Source of the DNA: Actinostola sp. cb2023
Taxonomy: Eukaryota > Cnidaria > Anthozoa > Actiniaria > Actinostolidae
DNA: 64,000 bases
Direction of reading: 5' to 3'
Assembly: GCA_033675265.1 (NCBI GenBank)
Contig: JAUJYZ010001497.1
Coordinates: 43,501 to 107,500, forward strand
Shown here: positions 1 to 11,700 of the stretch, piece after piece
How the letters are laid out: every line of letters begins with the position of its first letter
Numbering within the stretch: position 1 is the first letter of the stretch
Made by a program: the position numbers and the translations under genes
The notes under the pieces: model-generated
The model's database searches: none
What the model was told of the DNA's origin: nothing
What the model saw: the letters and a program-made list of their open reading frames with translations, nothing else

Positions 1-750
1 ATTCCATTGTATTCTGGGATTGTTATCGAAGGTATTCAGTGCAAGAAGCGAGCAAGAAACGATTCTTGAGAGCGAAAAATCCTTTCTAACTGAACCCAAG
101 TGGTTTCAAAATGGCGGCCGACTGGAGCTAAATAAACGGTAAGTCAACCTTTGAATCTAAAATTCATTCATTTACGAAATTTTTCAAGGGTTATGGACAA
201 TTTGTCTGTGAAGTTTGTCATCTTAACAACTACTTCCAGTAGATCACAGAGGTGTAACTTCGTATAAGTTGTGTTAACTTTCTACCCAAGATTTCATCTG
301 GGCGCTCTACTTAGTTCGCTCTGTTTCACGTGGTGTCATGCTATACCGTAAGACGATGTGTTCTCATATGAATTCCACATCGTTGTTTCTTTATTATTAT
401 AGACTCAAAATGGACTGCCATATAAGCTTAATGTCTCTCGGCTGATTGGGGATAAAATCAGTGTAATATAGTGTAGTGTATTTGTATCTACAGGTTGGAG
501 CCACAAAGTTTAAACTATGACAACTGTGACTTCTTACAACAATTTTAAAATAATTCCTTCCCAAGTGGGAAATAGAATGTTATAGAGTCTATCTCACTGT
601 AGTAAGCTTAAATACAGCTCAATTAACGGGTAAATGATAATGCAACTGATTATCACTGATGTATATTGTGTATTTTTAGGTGACGCAAGCATGGGTTCCA
701 GAAACATGCCACAGTGAATCACTCTCTTTATGATTGTTATAATAAAGCAA
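1..750 (+). other. Possible spliced transcript, two exons, unclear coding capacity
   Basis: A strong donor (gtaagt) follows position 138 and a tttttag acceptor ends at 679. An AATAAA lies at 741-746, so a short two-exon transcript is plausible. In the first exon an ATG in a strong context (TTCAAAATGGCGG, ATG at 111) opens only a six-codon frame before TAA. Another frame of exon 1 is open from the window edge for 45 codons but meets TGA right after the splice. It could be the 3' end of an upstream gene, a noncoding RNA, or a 5' exon with a tiny upstream ORF. The window edge prevents a decision. Confidence 0.25.
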
Positions 751-1979
751 AATTGCATAAACATTGTGTCCTTCTTTTATACTGCTTATATGACACACAG
801 TACATTGAGTTTAAATAATATTTGTATTCATTTTACAATTGATAAGGTGCCCCGACAAGGCTCTCCGCCCAACCAAACCTCAATACATGCAATTCCAACC
901 CAACCCAATATTGTTTATGGAAGATACATAACAGTACTAGAGAAATATACTACTAGAGTACAAACAAGCTGTCCAACATAAACACTACTATTTAGGATTA
1001 TATAGTGCTATGTAGCAGACCTAGTCTATTTTCAATGTAGTGTTTGTACTCTATAAGTATAATTTACTATTAATTTTAGGAATGTCATTCAAAACACTAA
1101 CAAGTACATAATGTGGTGACATTTAGGACAGACAAGTTTGTAAGATCTTTATTATTATTGCCATCAAAAAGTGTTTTTTTTTTACTTAAAAGTGCATATA
1201 AAAAAGGACTGTGATTCTTTGGAGTATTGTCTTTAGATATATTTTACTTCCAGTTTTATATAAGCTTATTTTACAATAAAATTTGTGGGAAGAAAATTAG
1301 TGTATGTAGTGAAAATTCACCCACTGCTCTCTTTGGTTCCTGATTGAAATGCCTAAGCGTACATCAAACAGAAAATGATGAACGTCTTGAGTATTTGCGA
1401 AAAGTATTACATTGTAAAGCCCATACTGTAAGCATGTACGTGCTGAACTACTGCAGTTGTAGCAATTAATCGACTACTATAAAATCGAGGGTCATTCTGC
1501 ACGTACCGCAAACCTATTGTTCTTTGTTAGCTTCATTCTATTTCAAAATATACGGTAATCAATGTATACCAAATCAGAAGGATAGCGACCAACTCTATAG
1601 TTTCTGGTACTCCAGCAAGCTAGGCTACTTCAACATTCACCGCCGTAGAGCGTGATTACGAAGTGGAATCGTTATTTATATTGTTACAAGATAAATCAGT
1701 TCTGATGCTTTACATCGATCTTATCCCAGCCATATGTGTCAAGTTTTGGAGCTTGTTAAATTGCTGAATATCCCGCTACCAAAGCACAGGCTTGCATTTT
1801 CGTGAAGACACGATCTTTAAGCCGCCATTATCGGATTTATTTTTGGGTTGTTTTATCACGTGATTGCTTGTTATGAAATCGGATTCTTTGCGGCAGCAAC
1901 AATGGAATCGTGACGTCAAAAGTATACCCTAATCTGCGGTTCTACCGGACTGTTGTATGCAACCAAGTACGCAGACCGG
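751..1979. other. Intergenic, nothing recognised
   Basis: This stretch is AT-rich with no long ORF, no convincing splice-linked exons and no repeat shared with the rest of the window that I could see. Confidence 0.5.
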
Positions 1980-2206
1980 ACCAGATTGATTCTGGCAGCA
2001 GATTCGCCAGCAGCAGATTCGACCAGCAGCAGATTGGAAGCAGCAGATTCGGATTGACGTCATTTTGACGTCACAGATTTTCGAATCTGCTGCTGGCTTG
2101 ACAGCAGATTCACTAAGCAGGGGGTAGGGAAGGGAATATGATTGTTTAACAGTTTGTACTGCAAATGAACACTAAGAATAGATTCAGCGTTGGAAACGGG
2201 TGATAA
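1980..2206 (+). repeat. Dispersed repeat rich in CAGCAGATT, copy 1
   Basis: The segment has several short CAGCAGATT(CG) units followed by a paired TGACGTCA-like block and then a unique tail ending near TGATAA. The same order of blocks recurs inverted at 3629-3784 and 3921-4140, so this is an interspersed element. Copies 1 and 3 share the longer tail. Confidence 0.7.
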
Positions 2207-2286
2207 TCCCGGCTTGGTTGCATTTGAATGACCTTAGACAACTAGTAACGCAACACCGGATGTGTGATTACACAATAAATGTATGT

Positions 2287-3452
2287 CAATTATCAGGTGG
2301 AGGCTAAAAGGGATGCCTCAAAAGGACCTTATTAAATATTCATTTCCATGACGTCAGTCGACGTTCTCCGAAAGAGTTCTCGGGTTTCGTTTTTTTTATC
2401 GACTGATCGACGGGAATTTCGAGAACTGCATTATATTGAGCCAGGGACGTTAATGTTTTGGTAATAATAATGCGGGAAAGAGCAGGAATATTTTAAATTT
2501 TAAAATAACTAAATCCCTGTGCTCATGGATTCGCTATGGACTACTTGAAAAATTGAACGACTCACTAGTTTGGCTATAGAAGAAACATATCAAGCTCTAA
2601 TGCAGTTCGAAACCATCACAACGACTCGATTTTCTCAGTTTTATAGCAAATATTTTGGTAAACAAGAGATATTACAGGCGCGTTCCTGGGCGGCATTTTC
2701 AGCTTTAAGCGAGCAACCGAAAAGTGTTGAAGAACATCATAAGAGCGCAGATACCGAATGAGCTCGTCCCGGCCTGTATCCCTGGTGAGGTATACTTGAA
2801 TCGGCTGTCAGTGTTCTGCAGGTGACTTGCAAGATCCGTTTTGGCGTGAAATTGCAGTAAGACGTAAAAGTTACTTTTAGGTTCAGCCTTCAGGGTGCCA
2901 CGACGTACTGAGTGCCACATTTATTTGTCTCTCAGGATGTCATGGCATGATTTTTATTTACTACCGAGAAAAATCGAAATGAAATGCTCTTTGTAATTGC
3001 CAAGTTGAGAAATTGACACAAAAACAATACCGCACGCTGTCTAGACACGGTGTACGAGCAGGGTCTTTGAAGAGTTTCCGTTTAAAAAAATCCCTTTTGG
3101 AGGCAATTGTTTGGGAACTGACACAAGGGCGAACTTTTTCAGTTGAGGAAAAGTTGTTTTTTTCTTGTGTAGACATGGATAGTATAGAGTTTACTGGAGA
3201 GGAATCAATACGATTGAAATCGTAGGTTGTGACCCTCCCTATACGTGATTCTGAACATTGATAACAAATATTCTCCGATAAAAATTATCATACAGTGATA
3301 ATCGATGATACTCATCACCCCATCATAATAAATAAAACCAACTTTCAGTACACTCAGAGCCAGCGATTGTGCATTTTATCCGTAACGTCGTGAAATTGAA
3401 TATTTAATGAGGTCCTTTTGAGGCATCCCTTTTAGCCTCCACCCAATTATCA
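2287..3452. mobile_element. TIR DNA transposon with exact 9-bp target duplication (MULE- or Merlin-like, non-autonomous)
   Basis: The element body runs 2296-3443 (1,148 bp). It begins GGTGGAGGCTAAAAGG and ends with the reverse complement. The terminal inverted repeats match for about 48 bp with one mismatch, then more loosely to about 63 bp. It is flanked on both sides by the identical 9-mer CAATTATCA (2287-2295 and 3444-3452). The interior holds only ORFs of about 60-70 codons with no recognisable transposase, so it looks non-autonomous. A 9-bp duplication with long TIRs is typical of Mutator-like elements and also seen in Merlin; the superfamily is inferred. Confidence 0.8.
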
Positions 3453-3628
3453 ATGCTCAAACAAAGACAATCAAACATAACACGTAATGTCAAGTTTTAA
3501 AACATTTAAAATTCGTATTAGAATTACTTATTAGGCTCCTTCCACACTGTTTATGTTGTTTATGTTTGGAGTCTCCAGTATCGAAAGGCTAAAAGGTTTG
3601 AGCTGGCGTTTTTGTCTTGTTGTCGCTC

Positions 3629-3784
3629 TTCCCTTCCCTACCCCTGCTCAGTGAATCTGCTGTCAAGCCAGCAGCAGATTTGGAATTCTGTGACGTCAAA
3701 ATGACGTCAATCCGAATCTGCTGCTTCCAATCTGCTGCTGGTCGAATCTGCTGCTGGCGAATCTGCTGCCAGAATCAATCTGGT
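3629..3784 (-). repeat. Dispersed CAGCAGATT-type repeat, copy 2 (inverted)
   Basis: This is the reverse complement of the 1980-2206 repeat without its tail. It lies beyond the right end of the TIR transposon, so copies 1 and 2 bracket that insertion in opposite orientation. Confidence 0.65.
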
Positions 3785-3920
3785 GCAGACCGGCCAGTGG
3801 TTTATAGCTCAGTTGTCATGTACAAGTTTAATACAGCTATTATAGGAAGCCCATCCACATCACATTGAGTTACTTCATATTTTGTGGCTATTTTGCCTCA
3901 GCGGCACTAGTTTGTAATGT

Positions 3921-4140
3921 TTATCACCCGTTTCCAACGCTGAATCTATTCTTAGTGTTCGTTTGCAGTACTGAAACAATCATATTCCCTTCCCTACCCC
4001 TGCTTAGTGAATCTGCTGTCAAGCCAGCAGCAGATTCGAAAATCTGTGATGTCAAAATGACGTCAATCCGAAACTGCTGCTACCAATCTGCTGCTGGTCG
4101 AATCTGCTGCTGGCGAATCTGCTGCCAGAATCAATCTGGT
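3921..4140 (-). repeat. Dispersed CAGCAGATT-type repeat, copy 3 (inverted)
   Basis: The reverse complement matches copy 1 over the full block order, including the tail ending with the TGATAA side. It lies 136 bp beyond copy 2 in the same orientation. Confidence 0.7.
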
Positions 4141-4366
4141 CTTTAGGTCACGGTTTAAATCTAACTGACCACCGTTAGAGTCAGTCTTTTAGAGTAGTAC
4201 TAGTCGTCCGTGAATAAAATCCTGACCTACTCTTCAGTAGTGACTAAGTTTCATTTACCCTGATTGGTACTGACAATTAGTGGTTGCCACGTCCACAAGG
4301 TCGAAGTTCTGTTACCTTTTATGGCTTAGTTTCTAAATCTCCGACACTCTTTGATATGGCAGACCT

Positions 4367-4435
4367 CCACCGGTGTTTCTGATGGTGCGGAAACACTCTG
4401 CCAGAGTGTTTCCGCACCATCAGAAACCCCGGTGG
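4367..4435. repeat. Near-perfect 34-bp-arm palindrome
   Basis: The left arm starts CCACCGGTGTTTCTGATGG and the right arm is its reverse complement with one mismatch. The centre is a single C, so transcribed RNA or extruded DNA would form a tight hairpin. No TSD was identified. Confidence 0.8.
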
Positions 4436-4437
4436 CT

Positions 4438-4608
4438 CTGGGGCGGATCTAGGATTTTGAGGTGTGGCGTTCACTCCAGAAGGAAATGTTACGCGCACCG
4501 ATTTTTTGTATTTTATTTGAAAAAAATTGTATTATTGAATTGTTCCTGGGCAGCAAGGGGGGTGCACGGGCCGGCACCCAATGAATCCCCCCTAAATCCG
4601 CCACAGGA
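4438..4608. mobile_element. hAT-like MITE candidate
   Basis: The ends read CTGGGGCGGATCTAGG on the left and, in reverse complement, CTGTGGCGGATTTAGG on the right, resembling the CAGGGGCGGATC termini of invertebrate hAT MITEs. I could not confirm an 8-bp duplication. Confidence 0.4.
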
Positions 4609-4665
4609 GCTACACGCCACTTCCACACTAATTTATCTGTAGCCACAGGATCCGCCCTGCGTGCC

Positions 4666-4763
4666 AACTCGAGGTAGCCTCCTTTGCAGACGTTTTAGTT
4701 GGTTCGCTTGTTGGGAGATAAGCGAACCAACTAAAACGTCTGCAAAGGAGGCTAAACTCGAGG
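4666..4763. mobile_element. 80-bp palindromic MITE with exact 9-bp target duplication
   Basis: The element body is 4675-4754. Two 35-bp arms (TAGCCTCCTTTGCAGACG...) surround a 10-nt loop. The 9-mer AACTCGAGG lies on both sides (4666-4674 and 4755-4763). The arms match the ends of the 1.1-kb element at 24517-25614, so this is an extreme internal-deletion derivative of that family. Confidence 0.85.
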
Positions 4764-4999
4764 TTGGTCAGTCCTGTTGAGTGAGAAATCTCAGTACCAT
4801 TGACCTATAAGGTACAGTTGTAAAGGAAGAAAATTAGAGAAATTTAGAAGAAATTTCTAGGCAAATTATTCAAGTTATTTTCATATGAATTGGCAAAACA
4901 AAGCGAATTGGCAGATATTTTCTATAAGTGAAGACACAATAAGCAGGTTAAAGTTTTCCAGTAAACACCTGTTGCAAGTAATTCATTATTCACAACTTG

Positions 5000-5450
5000 T
5001 AGTCATAACGTTAGAATGATCCCTAACGTTACGGCCAGTGATAAGGGTCACTTGTACCAGTTCACGGATTCCTTAATCTTCTTGTGAGAACCAATAATTC
5101 TTCCTCTACGTTACGTTATCTTTTAGCATGTATTTCATGTTCAATTATGATTGGCTTAGGATCTTACGCATTGTAACTTTAGTGATTAGATATGCATATC
5201 ATACCTGTACATGTTAGTTAACGTTGCAAGTTAGGATGATGCAATGTAAGGTATAAATAGAGACCGTTGAAATTGTAATATCGGAGACCATGTAGCCTTC
5301 ACGGGTTGCAGAATGAGAGACCAACTGGCCGTCGTGCTAGTCAGTGATTAAAGTGTAAGATTCAAGATACAAGAAACTTCCGTGCCTCGTTACTTCAAGT
5401 CTCGTACTTACTCGTAGGGTAATTGTACGGGCCCACGCTGAGTGAGTCGC
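5000..5450 (+). mobile_element. Solo-LTR-like segment (boundaries uncertain)
   Basis: A TATAAATA box (5252-5259) is followed about 90 bases later by an ATTAAAG signal and a T/C-rich tail ending in GGGCCCACGC. This is the U3-R-U5 order of an LTR. No primer-binding site, polyprotein or target duplication was found, so it may instead be an isolated promoter-like sequence. Confidence 0.3.
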
Positions 5451-5561
5451 CACTACCAAAAGCTAATCACCCCAAAGATTGAGCAAGTTGAATTGGATTT
5501 AGTAGAAATAAGCGCAGCTTATTTGCTCACGAACTACTTGAAGTAGTCCGAAAAACCTTTC

Positions 5562-5645
5562 CGTAACACAGTGACACTCAAATGGCTTCCTTTCTGAACC
5601 AATCAAAAAGCGTGCAGATGCATCCGTCATCCAATCAAACACTTT
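5562..5645 (-). repeat. Fragment of the 43.2-kb repeat family
   Basis: Sequence around 5575-5625 is the reverse complement of the segment TTTTTGATTGGTTCAGAAA-GGAAGCCATTTGAGTG that is tandemly amplified at 43221-43720. Confidence 0.7.
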
Positions 5646-5769
5646 CAATACGACAAGGGTCACGGTGTAGTCCAGTTCGCACCCGTAAGAATACATTTCC
5701 GAAAGAGAACTGTTTATCAAAACTATTGTTCATTGTAGAACAAATCCCCGCACCCAATGAATGAGTTCC

Positions 5770-6790
5770 TAGGGCAATATGGACCCAACGTTCCCCATTG
5801 AGTTATTCTGTATTTGCGCGCGTCTTTTTAATGAATTTTGTAGTCGGCTGTGGTAGCCCGCGGCCGGGTACTATGCAAACTCCATTTGAATTGTAAATAT
5901 GATCCCTGGGGATTAGTTAATATATGCAGATGAGTCATGACGAGCCCCGACCCTAACATTTTTGTTTTGCAAAGCAAAAAAAGCCTCGCAACATGATTAT
6001 TTGTGGTGGATTAACACAGCGGGGTTGTGTACCCGATACATCGGTGTAGGCCAGGCTCATGCTGGGACGTGAATTACTAGTCGTAGATTTATATTTACTG
6101 ATTTTAGAAAGATATGGCCAATAAGTGAATAAGATAAATGTTGTCTCTATTAAAATAATATTGATATTGATCAAACGTTCAATGCTCTACCCATAGAATA
6201 TCGAGCGAGTCAGGCGTGCCGCCACAAATCATTGCCGATTTAGCAATACAAATTAAGTTGAGTTGTCAGCCTACTTTGCGATTAGTATTTTAGTCTGTGT
6301 TTCAAGTTCAATGCTTTACCCATAGAATATCAGGCGTGCCACCCGAACAATCTACCCTGCCTTCAGGTGCGCCACCGAAAAGCATTGGGGTTTAGCAATA
6401 TAAAGTTGAGTACTCTGCGATTATAGTCACATTAGTCTGTGTCGGTTTCAGAACGTTTGCAGCATAAAATCCCGTATTTGTCTCAAAGTCAGACGAGCAA
6501 TACCTGAATGTACTCGACGAATATCTTACCCACATTTCCAGGTGACATTTTCCATATATTAGACAACCCAACAATGAAAATAAAGCTCACAAAGAATTAT
6601 ATTTTGATTCTAGCGCCAAAACTCGTCGATGACCCGCAATTGTTTATCATGTTGTGTAAGAATTGTCTGTGATTAATGTGTCAGTAGAACGAATCTTATT
6701 GGACCAAGACTAATTGGCTTTGAGAACTAGTAACCCTAGGCAAACATATCACAGCTATCCTGCTGGGACAAAAAGTTTGGGGTCGGGGCC
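5770..6790. repeat. Intergenic with a degenerate direct repeat
   Basis: Two related blocks, near 6178-6255 and 6308-6405, share CCCATAGAATATC, CAGGCGTGCC and a downstream GCATTG...TTTAGCAATA block. No coding region is supported. Confidence 0.5.
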
Positions 6791-6797
6791 CCTCGTG

Positions 6798-6804
6798 TAT
6801 AAAG
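6798..6804 (+). promoter_or_regulatory. Candidate TATA box
   Basis: TATAAAG follows a GC-rich patch and lies upstream of about 700 bp of mixed-composition sequence leading to the satellite array. No coding ORF linked to it was identified, so function is unproven. Confidence 0.25.
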
Positions 6805-7564
6805 GAAAACACAAAGCACGCTCTGCCTCTTTCAAGTCACTTGGTCCGAGACGAAGGATGTTTTGGCTGCTAGCTCAGTAGAACCCGACTTACTCGCTAC
6901 TCAAGGGTAAAGTATGGTTGAAGACGAGCAATCTCCTCCACCGGCGGCAGGACAAGTAGTACAACTGTAGCGAACGCTGGTAGTCACCCGAATGTCAAGC
7001 GCCGGTTCAGCAAATTCAGTAGCCGAGGACGAACGAGTTGACTAGTTGAAGCGGCCAACGCTCCGGCTAATGTAGTATCGTATATTGGTTTCTGTATGAC
7101 ATATTTCTCAGTGTCGGGCAATTTTCAGTCATGTAATTTAGTAGGGTTTTTACCGTTTCTTTAGTGCCGGGTTTGTTGCTTTCAAAGCTTAGTCGGGCAA
7201 AGTTTAGTTCGCCACGTGTAATATGTAAATGGCCTGCATATGTGAAAGAGCTTGTAAGGGACTCGTGCTACTCGAGCGTGGTTGTTGCAGATTGTGTACA
7301 AACTTTAGCGGGAAATTTTGTGCTGGTGTTTGAAATAAGTTCGTTTGAAATAAGTTTAGAATTGTGCATCGGCGACGGTATTCTGTTTTATATCTCTCTC
7401 TTTCTTTTTGCCTGTGGGGCTGTAGTCTGTTTGTATTGATAATTGTATTGATCATTTCCAGAATCCGCTTGATCTAGTCCGTAGAGGAACAGTGAAAGAG
7501 GCCCGTGATCGACCTCGGAGCACGTGGTACTAACTAAGCCGGAATGTATGGTTTGTCGGATCTG

Positions 7565-9270
7565 ACCGGTGATGGAGGCACGCTATGAACGGATATGTTG
7601 TACTGGCCCATAATCGAGGCACACTGTGACTGGAAATGTAGAAAGTCGTGTAACTGGCCCGTGATCGAGGCACGCTGTGATCGAAGAGATAAAAAATTGT
7701 GTACTGTCCCGTGATCGAGGTACGCTGTGATCGAAGAGATAAAAAATTGTGTACTGGCCCGTGATCGAGGCACGCTGTGATCGAAGAGATAAAAAATTGT
7801 GTACTGTCCCGTGATCGAGGCACGCTGTGATCGAAGAGATAACAGATTGTGTACTGGCCCGTGATCGAGGCACGCTGTGATCGAAGAGATAAAAAATTGT
7901 GTACTGGCCCGTGATCGAGGCACGCTGTGATCGAAGAGATAAAAAAATTGTGTACTGGCCCGGGATCGAGGCACGCTGTGATCGAAGAGATAAAAAATTG
8001 TGTACTGGCCCGTGATCGAGGCACGCTGTGATCGAAGAGATAAAAAATTGTGTACTGTCCCGTGATCGAGGCACGCTGTGATCGAAGAGATAAAAATTGT
8101 GTACTGGCCCGTGATCGAGGCACGCTGTGATCGAAGAGATAAAAAATTGTGTACTGGCCCGTGATCGAGGCACGCTGTGATCGAAGAGATAACAAATTGT
8201 GTACAGGCCCGTGATCGAGGCACGCTGTGATCGAAGAGATAAAAAATTGTGTACTGGCCCGTGATCGAGGCACGCTGTGATCGAAGAGATAACAGATTGT
8301 GTACTGGCCCGTGATCGAGGCACGCTGTGATCGAAGAGATAAAAAATTGTGTACTGGCCCGTGATCGAGGCACGCTGTGATCGAAGAGATAAAAAAATTG
8401 TGTACTGGCCCGGGATCGAGGCACGCTGTGATCGAAGAGATAAAAAATTGTGTACTGGCCCGTGATCGAGGCACGCTGTGATCGAAGAGATAAAAAATTG
8501 TGTACTGTCCCGTGATCGAGGCACGCTGTGATCGAAGAGATAAAAATTGTGTACTGGCCCGTGATCGAGGCACGCTGTGATCGAAGAGATAAAAAATTGT
8601 GTACTGGCCCGTGATCGAGGCACGCTGTGATCGAAGAGATAACAAATTGTGTACAGGCCCGTGATCGAGGCACGCTGTGATCGAAGAGATAAAAAATTGT
8701 GTACTGGCCCGTGATCGAGGCACGCTGTGATCGAAGAGATAAAAAAATTGTGTACTGGCCCGGGATCGAGGCACGCTGTGATCGAAGAGATAAAAAATTG
8801 TGTACTGGCCCGTGATCGAGGCACGCTGTGATCGAAGAGATAAAAAAATTGTGTACTGTCCCGTGATCGAGGTACGCTGTGATCGAAGAGATAAAAATTG
8901 TGTACTGGCCCGTGATCGAGGCATACTGTGACCAAGAATGTGGCCCGTGATCGAGGCACACTGTGACCGGAAAGGTACGTTGGTGACCAGAAATTCAGGT
9001 AGTGATTTACGTATGTACTTGCCCGTGATCGAGGCACACTGTGACTGGAAATGTGAAAAATGGGTGCCAGCCGTGATCGAAGCAGATTGTGACTGGAACG
9101 AAATGTATAAAATCGCGTACTGGACCGTGATCGAGTCACGCTGTCACTGGAAACTGTAGTAAATCACCTACTGCATGGCTCGTGTTCGAGGCACGCTGTG
9201 ACAGGAAATGTAGAAAATCGCGTACTGGCTCTTGTTCGAGGCACGCTGTGACAGGAAATGTAGAAAATGG
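7565..9270. repeat. Satellite array, 50-bp monomer, with 450-bp higher-order period
   Basis: The core monomer is 50 bp and contains GTGATCGAGGCACGCTGTG, an AAGAGATAAAAAATTG spacer and TGTACTGGCCC. About 25 near-identical copies fill 7661-8925 and degenerate copies flank them to about 7565 and 9270. Variant monomers recur at 450-bp spacing: AACAGATT at 7841 and 8291, AACAAATT at 8191 and 8641, seven-A units at 7941 and 8391, and CGGGATCG at 7961 and 8411. This indicates amplification of a nine-monomer block. The long minus-strand ORFs across it are open in all three frames and are not genes. Confidence 0.95.
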
Positions 9271-9756
9271 CGCTTGTGTGATCTGAAGGAGCCTGCATGA
9301 TAGTATTGGATGAGAATAAGATAAACAATAACCTGTGTGGGTTGCAAACACTCTGGGTACGATTGCAAATTTATGAATGGAGGTGTATAGGATTTGCGAG
9401 TTTTTACAAGGTGTTACATACATATACAGATTTGGTATTGGCTACTCCATTATACGTACTCTAGCCGTTCCAGGGTAATGTCGATGTAATGTAGGTTAGT
9501 ATCTCAGGTTGGGGCGAGTAACTCACTCAGGTTAGCTTTTTATCTAAGCTGCTTGTGTACGCTTCGTTCACGGACGTGTTGTAGTTGCTCCCTCCTGATC
9601 GGGGACCCCGTTGTATTTCGTTTTTTGCCTACGCATAGTATAGCATGGATCGCGAGTTTGGAATCAAACTTTTCGCTGTTCCTAGAGGCTGCAGAATTTG
9701 ATATTCATCTACTCCGCTCTGTGAGGTCAGCGACAACTTAAATTGGGTGAATATAG

Positions 9757-9990
9757 ATGGGGTCCCCGTTCTGGGGGGAGCTTAATTGGTCTACTATAGA
9801 AGGCGTCATGGTAGCACGGTGTTCTCCTGAGTATTCTGCCTGTTATATTTCGGGATACAGACCACTCGGTAGCGGATGGCTTGCATACCAAAGCATGGTG
9901 AAAGATTCTTGTCGATCACCATTTGGGGGATACAATTATGGAGTGGATTACCAACAAGGTGGATATGTAGGATTTTATACAGCACTTTAA
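9757..9990 (+). CDS. Small hypothetical ORF, 77 codons
   Basis: An ATG-initiated frame encodes 77 residues rich in Gly, Tyr and Ser (for example GSGWLAYQSM and PFGGYNYGVDYQ). An AATAAA lies about 100 bases after the stop (near 10090). I recognise no domain, signal peptide or homolog. It could be a terminal coding exon, a fossil fragment or chance. No splice-linked partner exon was found. Confidence 0.2.
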   Translation: MGSPFWGELNWSTIEGVMVARCSPEYSACYISGYRPLGSGWLAYQSMVKDSCRSPFGGYNYGVDYQQGGYVGFYTAL

Positions 9991-10374
9991 GACCGTTCTT
10001 TCGAAAACGTGGAGTATGAGCCGGAAGTTGTGTTAATGTCATGGTTCATGTGCATATGTCACTACCGTGTCAGGCGCTGTGATAGGTTGAATAAAGGATG
10101 TTCACATGACCATGGATTTGTGTCTGTATCGATAACCAGGCTCTAAATTAAAATAATATACTAGTAGTAAATTGGTTCAACCAAGTGAAGCGCCGTCGTA
10201 TATTTTTGCATGGCAAGTTTAACGAAAACGTGCGTGGTGTAGAGTCAAACTATTATATATAGAGTGCAAACACTAAAACCATGTTGTCATGGAAAGGCAC
10301 GTGGACTTATTCTAAATGAGCGTGAGAACAGAATATTCTGATCAGCTGATGCATGATTCATTGTTGCAGACGTT

Positions 10375-10535
10375 TAGCGTGACTGCGATCCGAAATATCT
10401 AGAAGCATATGAACATATCCCGATAGGTGGCCGTAAGGAGTTAGGCATACGAAGATATTCCGATAGGTGACCGTAGGGAGTTCGGGTGTGCTCGTTTGTG
10501 TGATGTGGGCTGCACGAGACTGCGCAGTGCGAATT
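10375..10535 (+). repeat. Dispersed repeat related to the interior of the 21.9-22.5 kb element
   Basis: Blocks such as AACATATCCCGATA, the CCGTAAGGAGT block and the TGCACGAGACTG block occur here and again at about 22136-22315. The two loci therefore share a mobile internal sequence. Confidence 0.6.
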
Positions 10536-11289
10536 ATGCAATTTTGTGACCATGAACGTACGGTATTCCTCAGCGCGGGGCCCTTCGGCCAATTAGTGCT
10601 ATTCTGTAATATTTAGTTAGTACTTTTTCGTGGATATATGGTATGCACTCTTACACATTTATTTATTTATTTTAACTTTAACGATACGAATGTACACGTG
10701 ATATCCGCTGTCATCTGTCATGGTACGAGTACATGAAATGTACCATATATGATGTCATGTGTTTCTCTTCCTATTGAACTGCGACACTTGAGCTTCCTTT
10801 TCATAGCTTTTGAGGTAAACACGTGATAGAGATTCTGATTCAGTTCTTGAATTTTATTCACTCAGTGGTTTGACATGTTTTGATTTCGCGAGCGTTTCTT
10901 GTCCATATTCAGGTGTGGGAACAGGCCATTCTCATTTGTTGATATGGGTTTAATGTGACAGAGATGTGATGTATACGTGATGTGATGTCTGCTGTCATAC
11001 GTTATTGCCGGCGGGTGTGCATAACCACCTGAACATTTTAGAAATCTATTGGTATAGCATATGGGGCCATCTACGCTTCGCTCTGACGGCAATAACGACG
11101 CCTATTTTGTAAGGTTTGGAAGGGTATAGAGTAGAACGGAAATAAAACAAGTCTATAAAACAAGGTTATGTGTGGCCTATGGTGTATGGCGTGACAGCTT
11201 GGGGAAGGCCAGATTGATTGTCCATATCTCATTACCATCTCATGAATAACAATACCCAGGACAGAATATCTTACTATTGGGCGTCTATT
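10536..11289. other. Intergenic, no gene seen
   Basis: ORFs are short, there is no linked exon pattern, and I saw no tandem repeat. Confidence 0.5.
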
Positions 11290-11616
11290 GGGCTTCCTGT
11301 GTATCAACTCTGCGCGCGTAACCACAGGCAGCCCATACCATTGCTTCTGAGGCTACTAATTTTAATAAATAAAAATATATTTATTTCAATTATTTGTATG
11401 CGCGCGTCCTTTTTGGATGGATTTCCTGTGGTAGAGCGCGCGCGCGATACGCTGTTTTATTTACTCGGGCCCTTCCGAAGGAAGCCCGAGTTATAAAATG
11501 GACCTTCTTTTTATTATTATTTTTGTTTGGCCAAAGAATGAAGAAAAAATGCGACGTATTTGATCGTATCGAGTTTCAAGATTACTCAGCAGATAAGGGA
11601 AAACAAACGACACACA

Positions 11617-11700
11617 GGACTCAAGTAGATTTGAATCTTAGTTTTGAAAGCGGCTGTAGATCTTCAAGCTATTAAAGGTCGGGATTCTAGTTCATCGTTC
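11617..11700 (-). repeat. Shared LTR-like module, copy A (inverted)
   Basis: The sequence contains CAGGACTCAAGTAGATTTG, then GAAAGCGGCTGTAGATC and a GGATTCTAGTTCATCGTTC block. The same module, in the opposite orientation, occurs at 58805-58915 and more divergently at 25088-25195. Confidence 0.7.

Noticed and set aside
7530..9139. Long minus-strand ORFs of 464-518 codons
   Set aside because: All three frames are open because the 50-bp satellite lacks stops on that strand; frames cycle through the same peptides.
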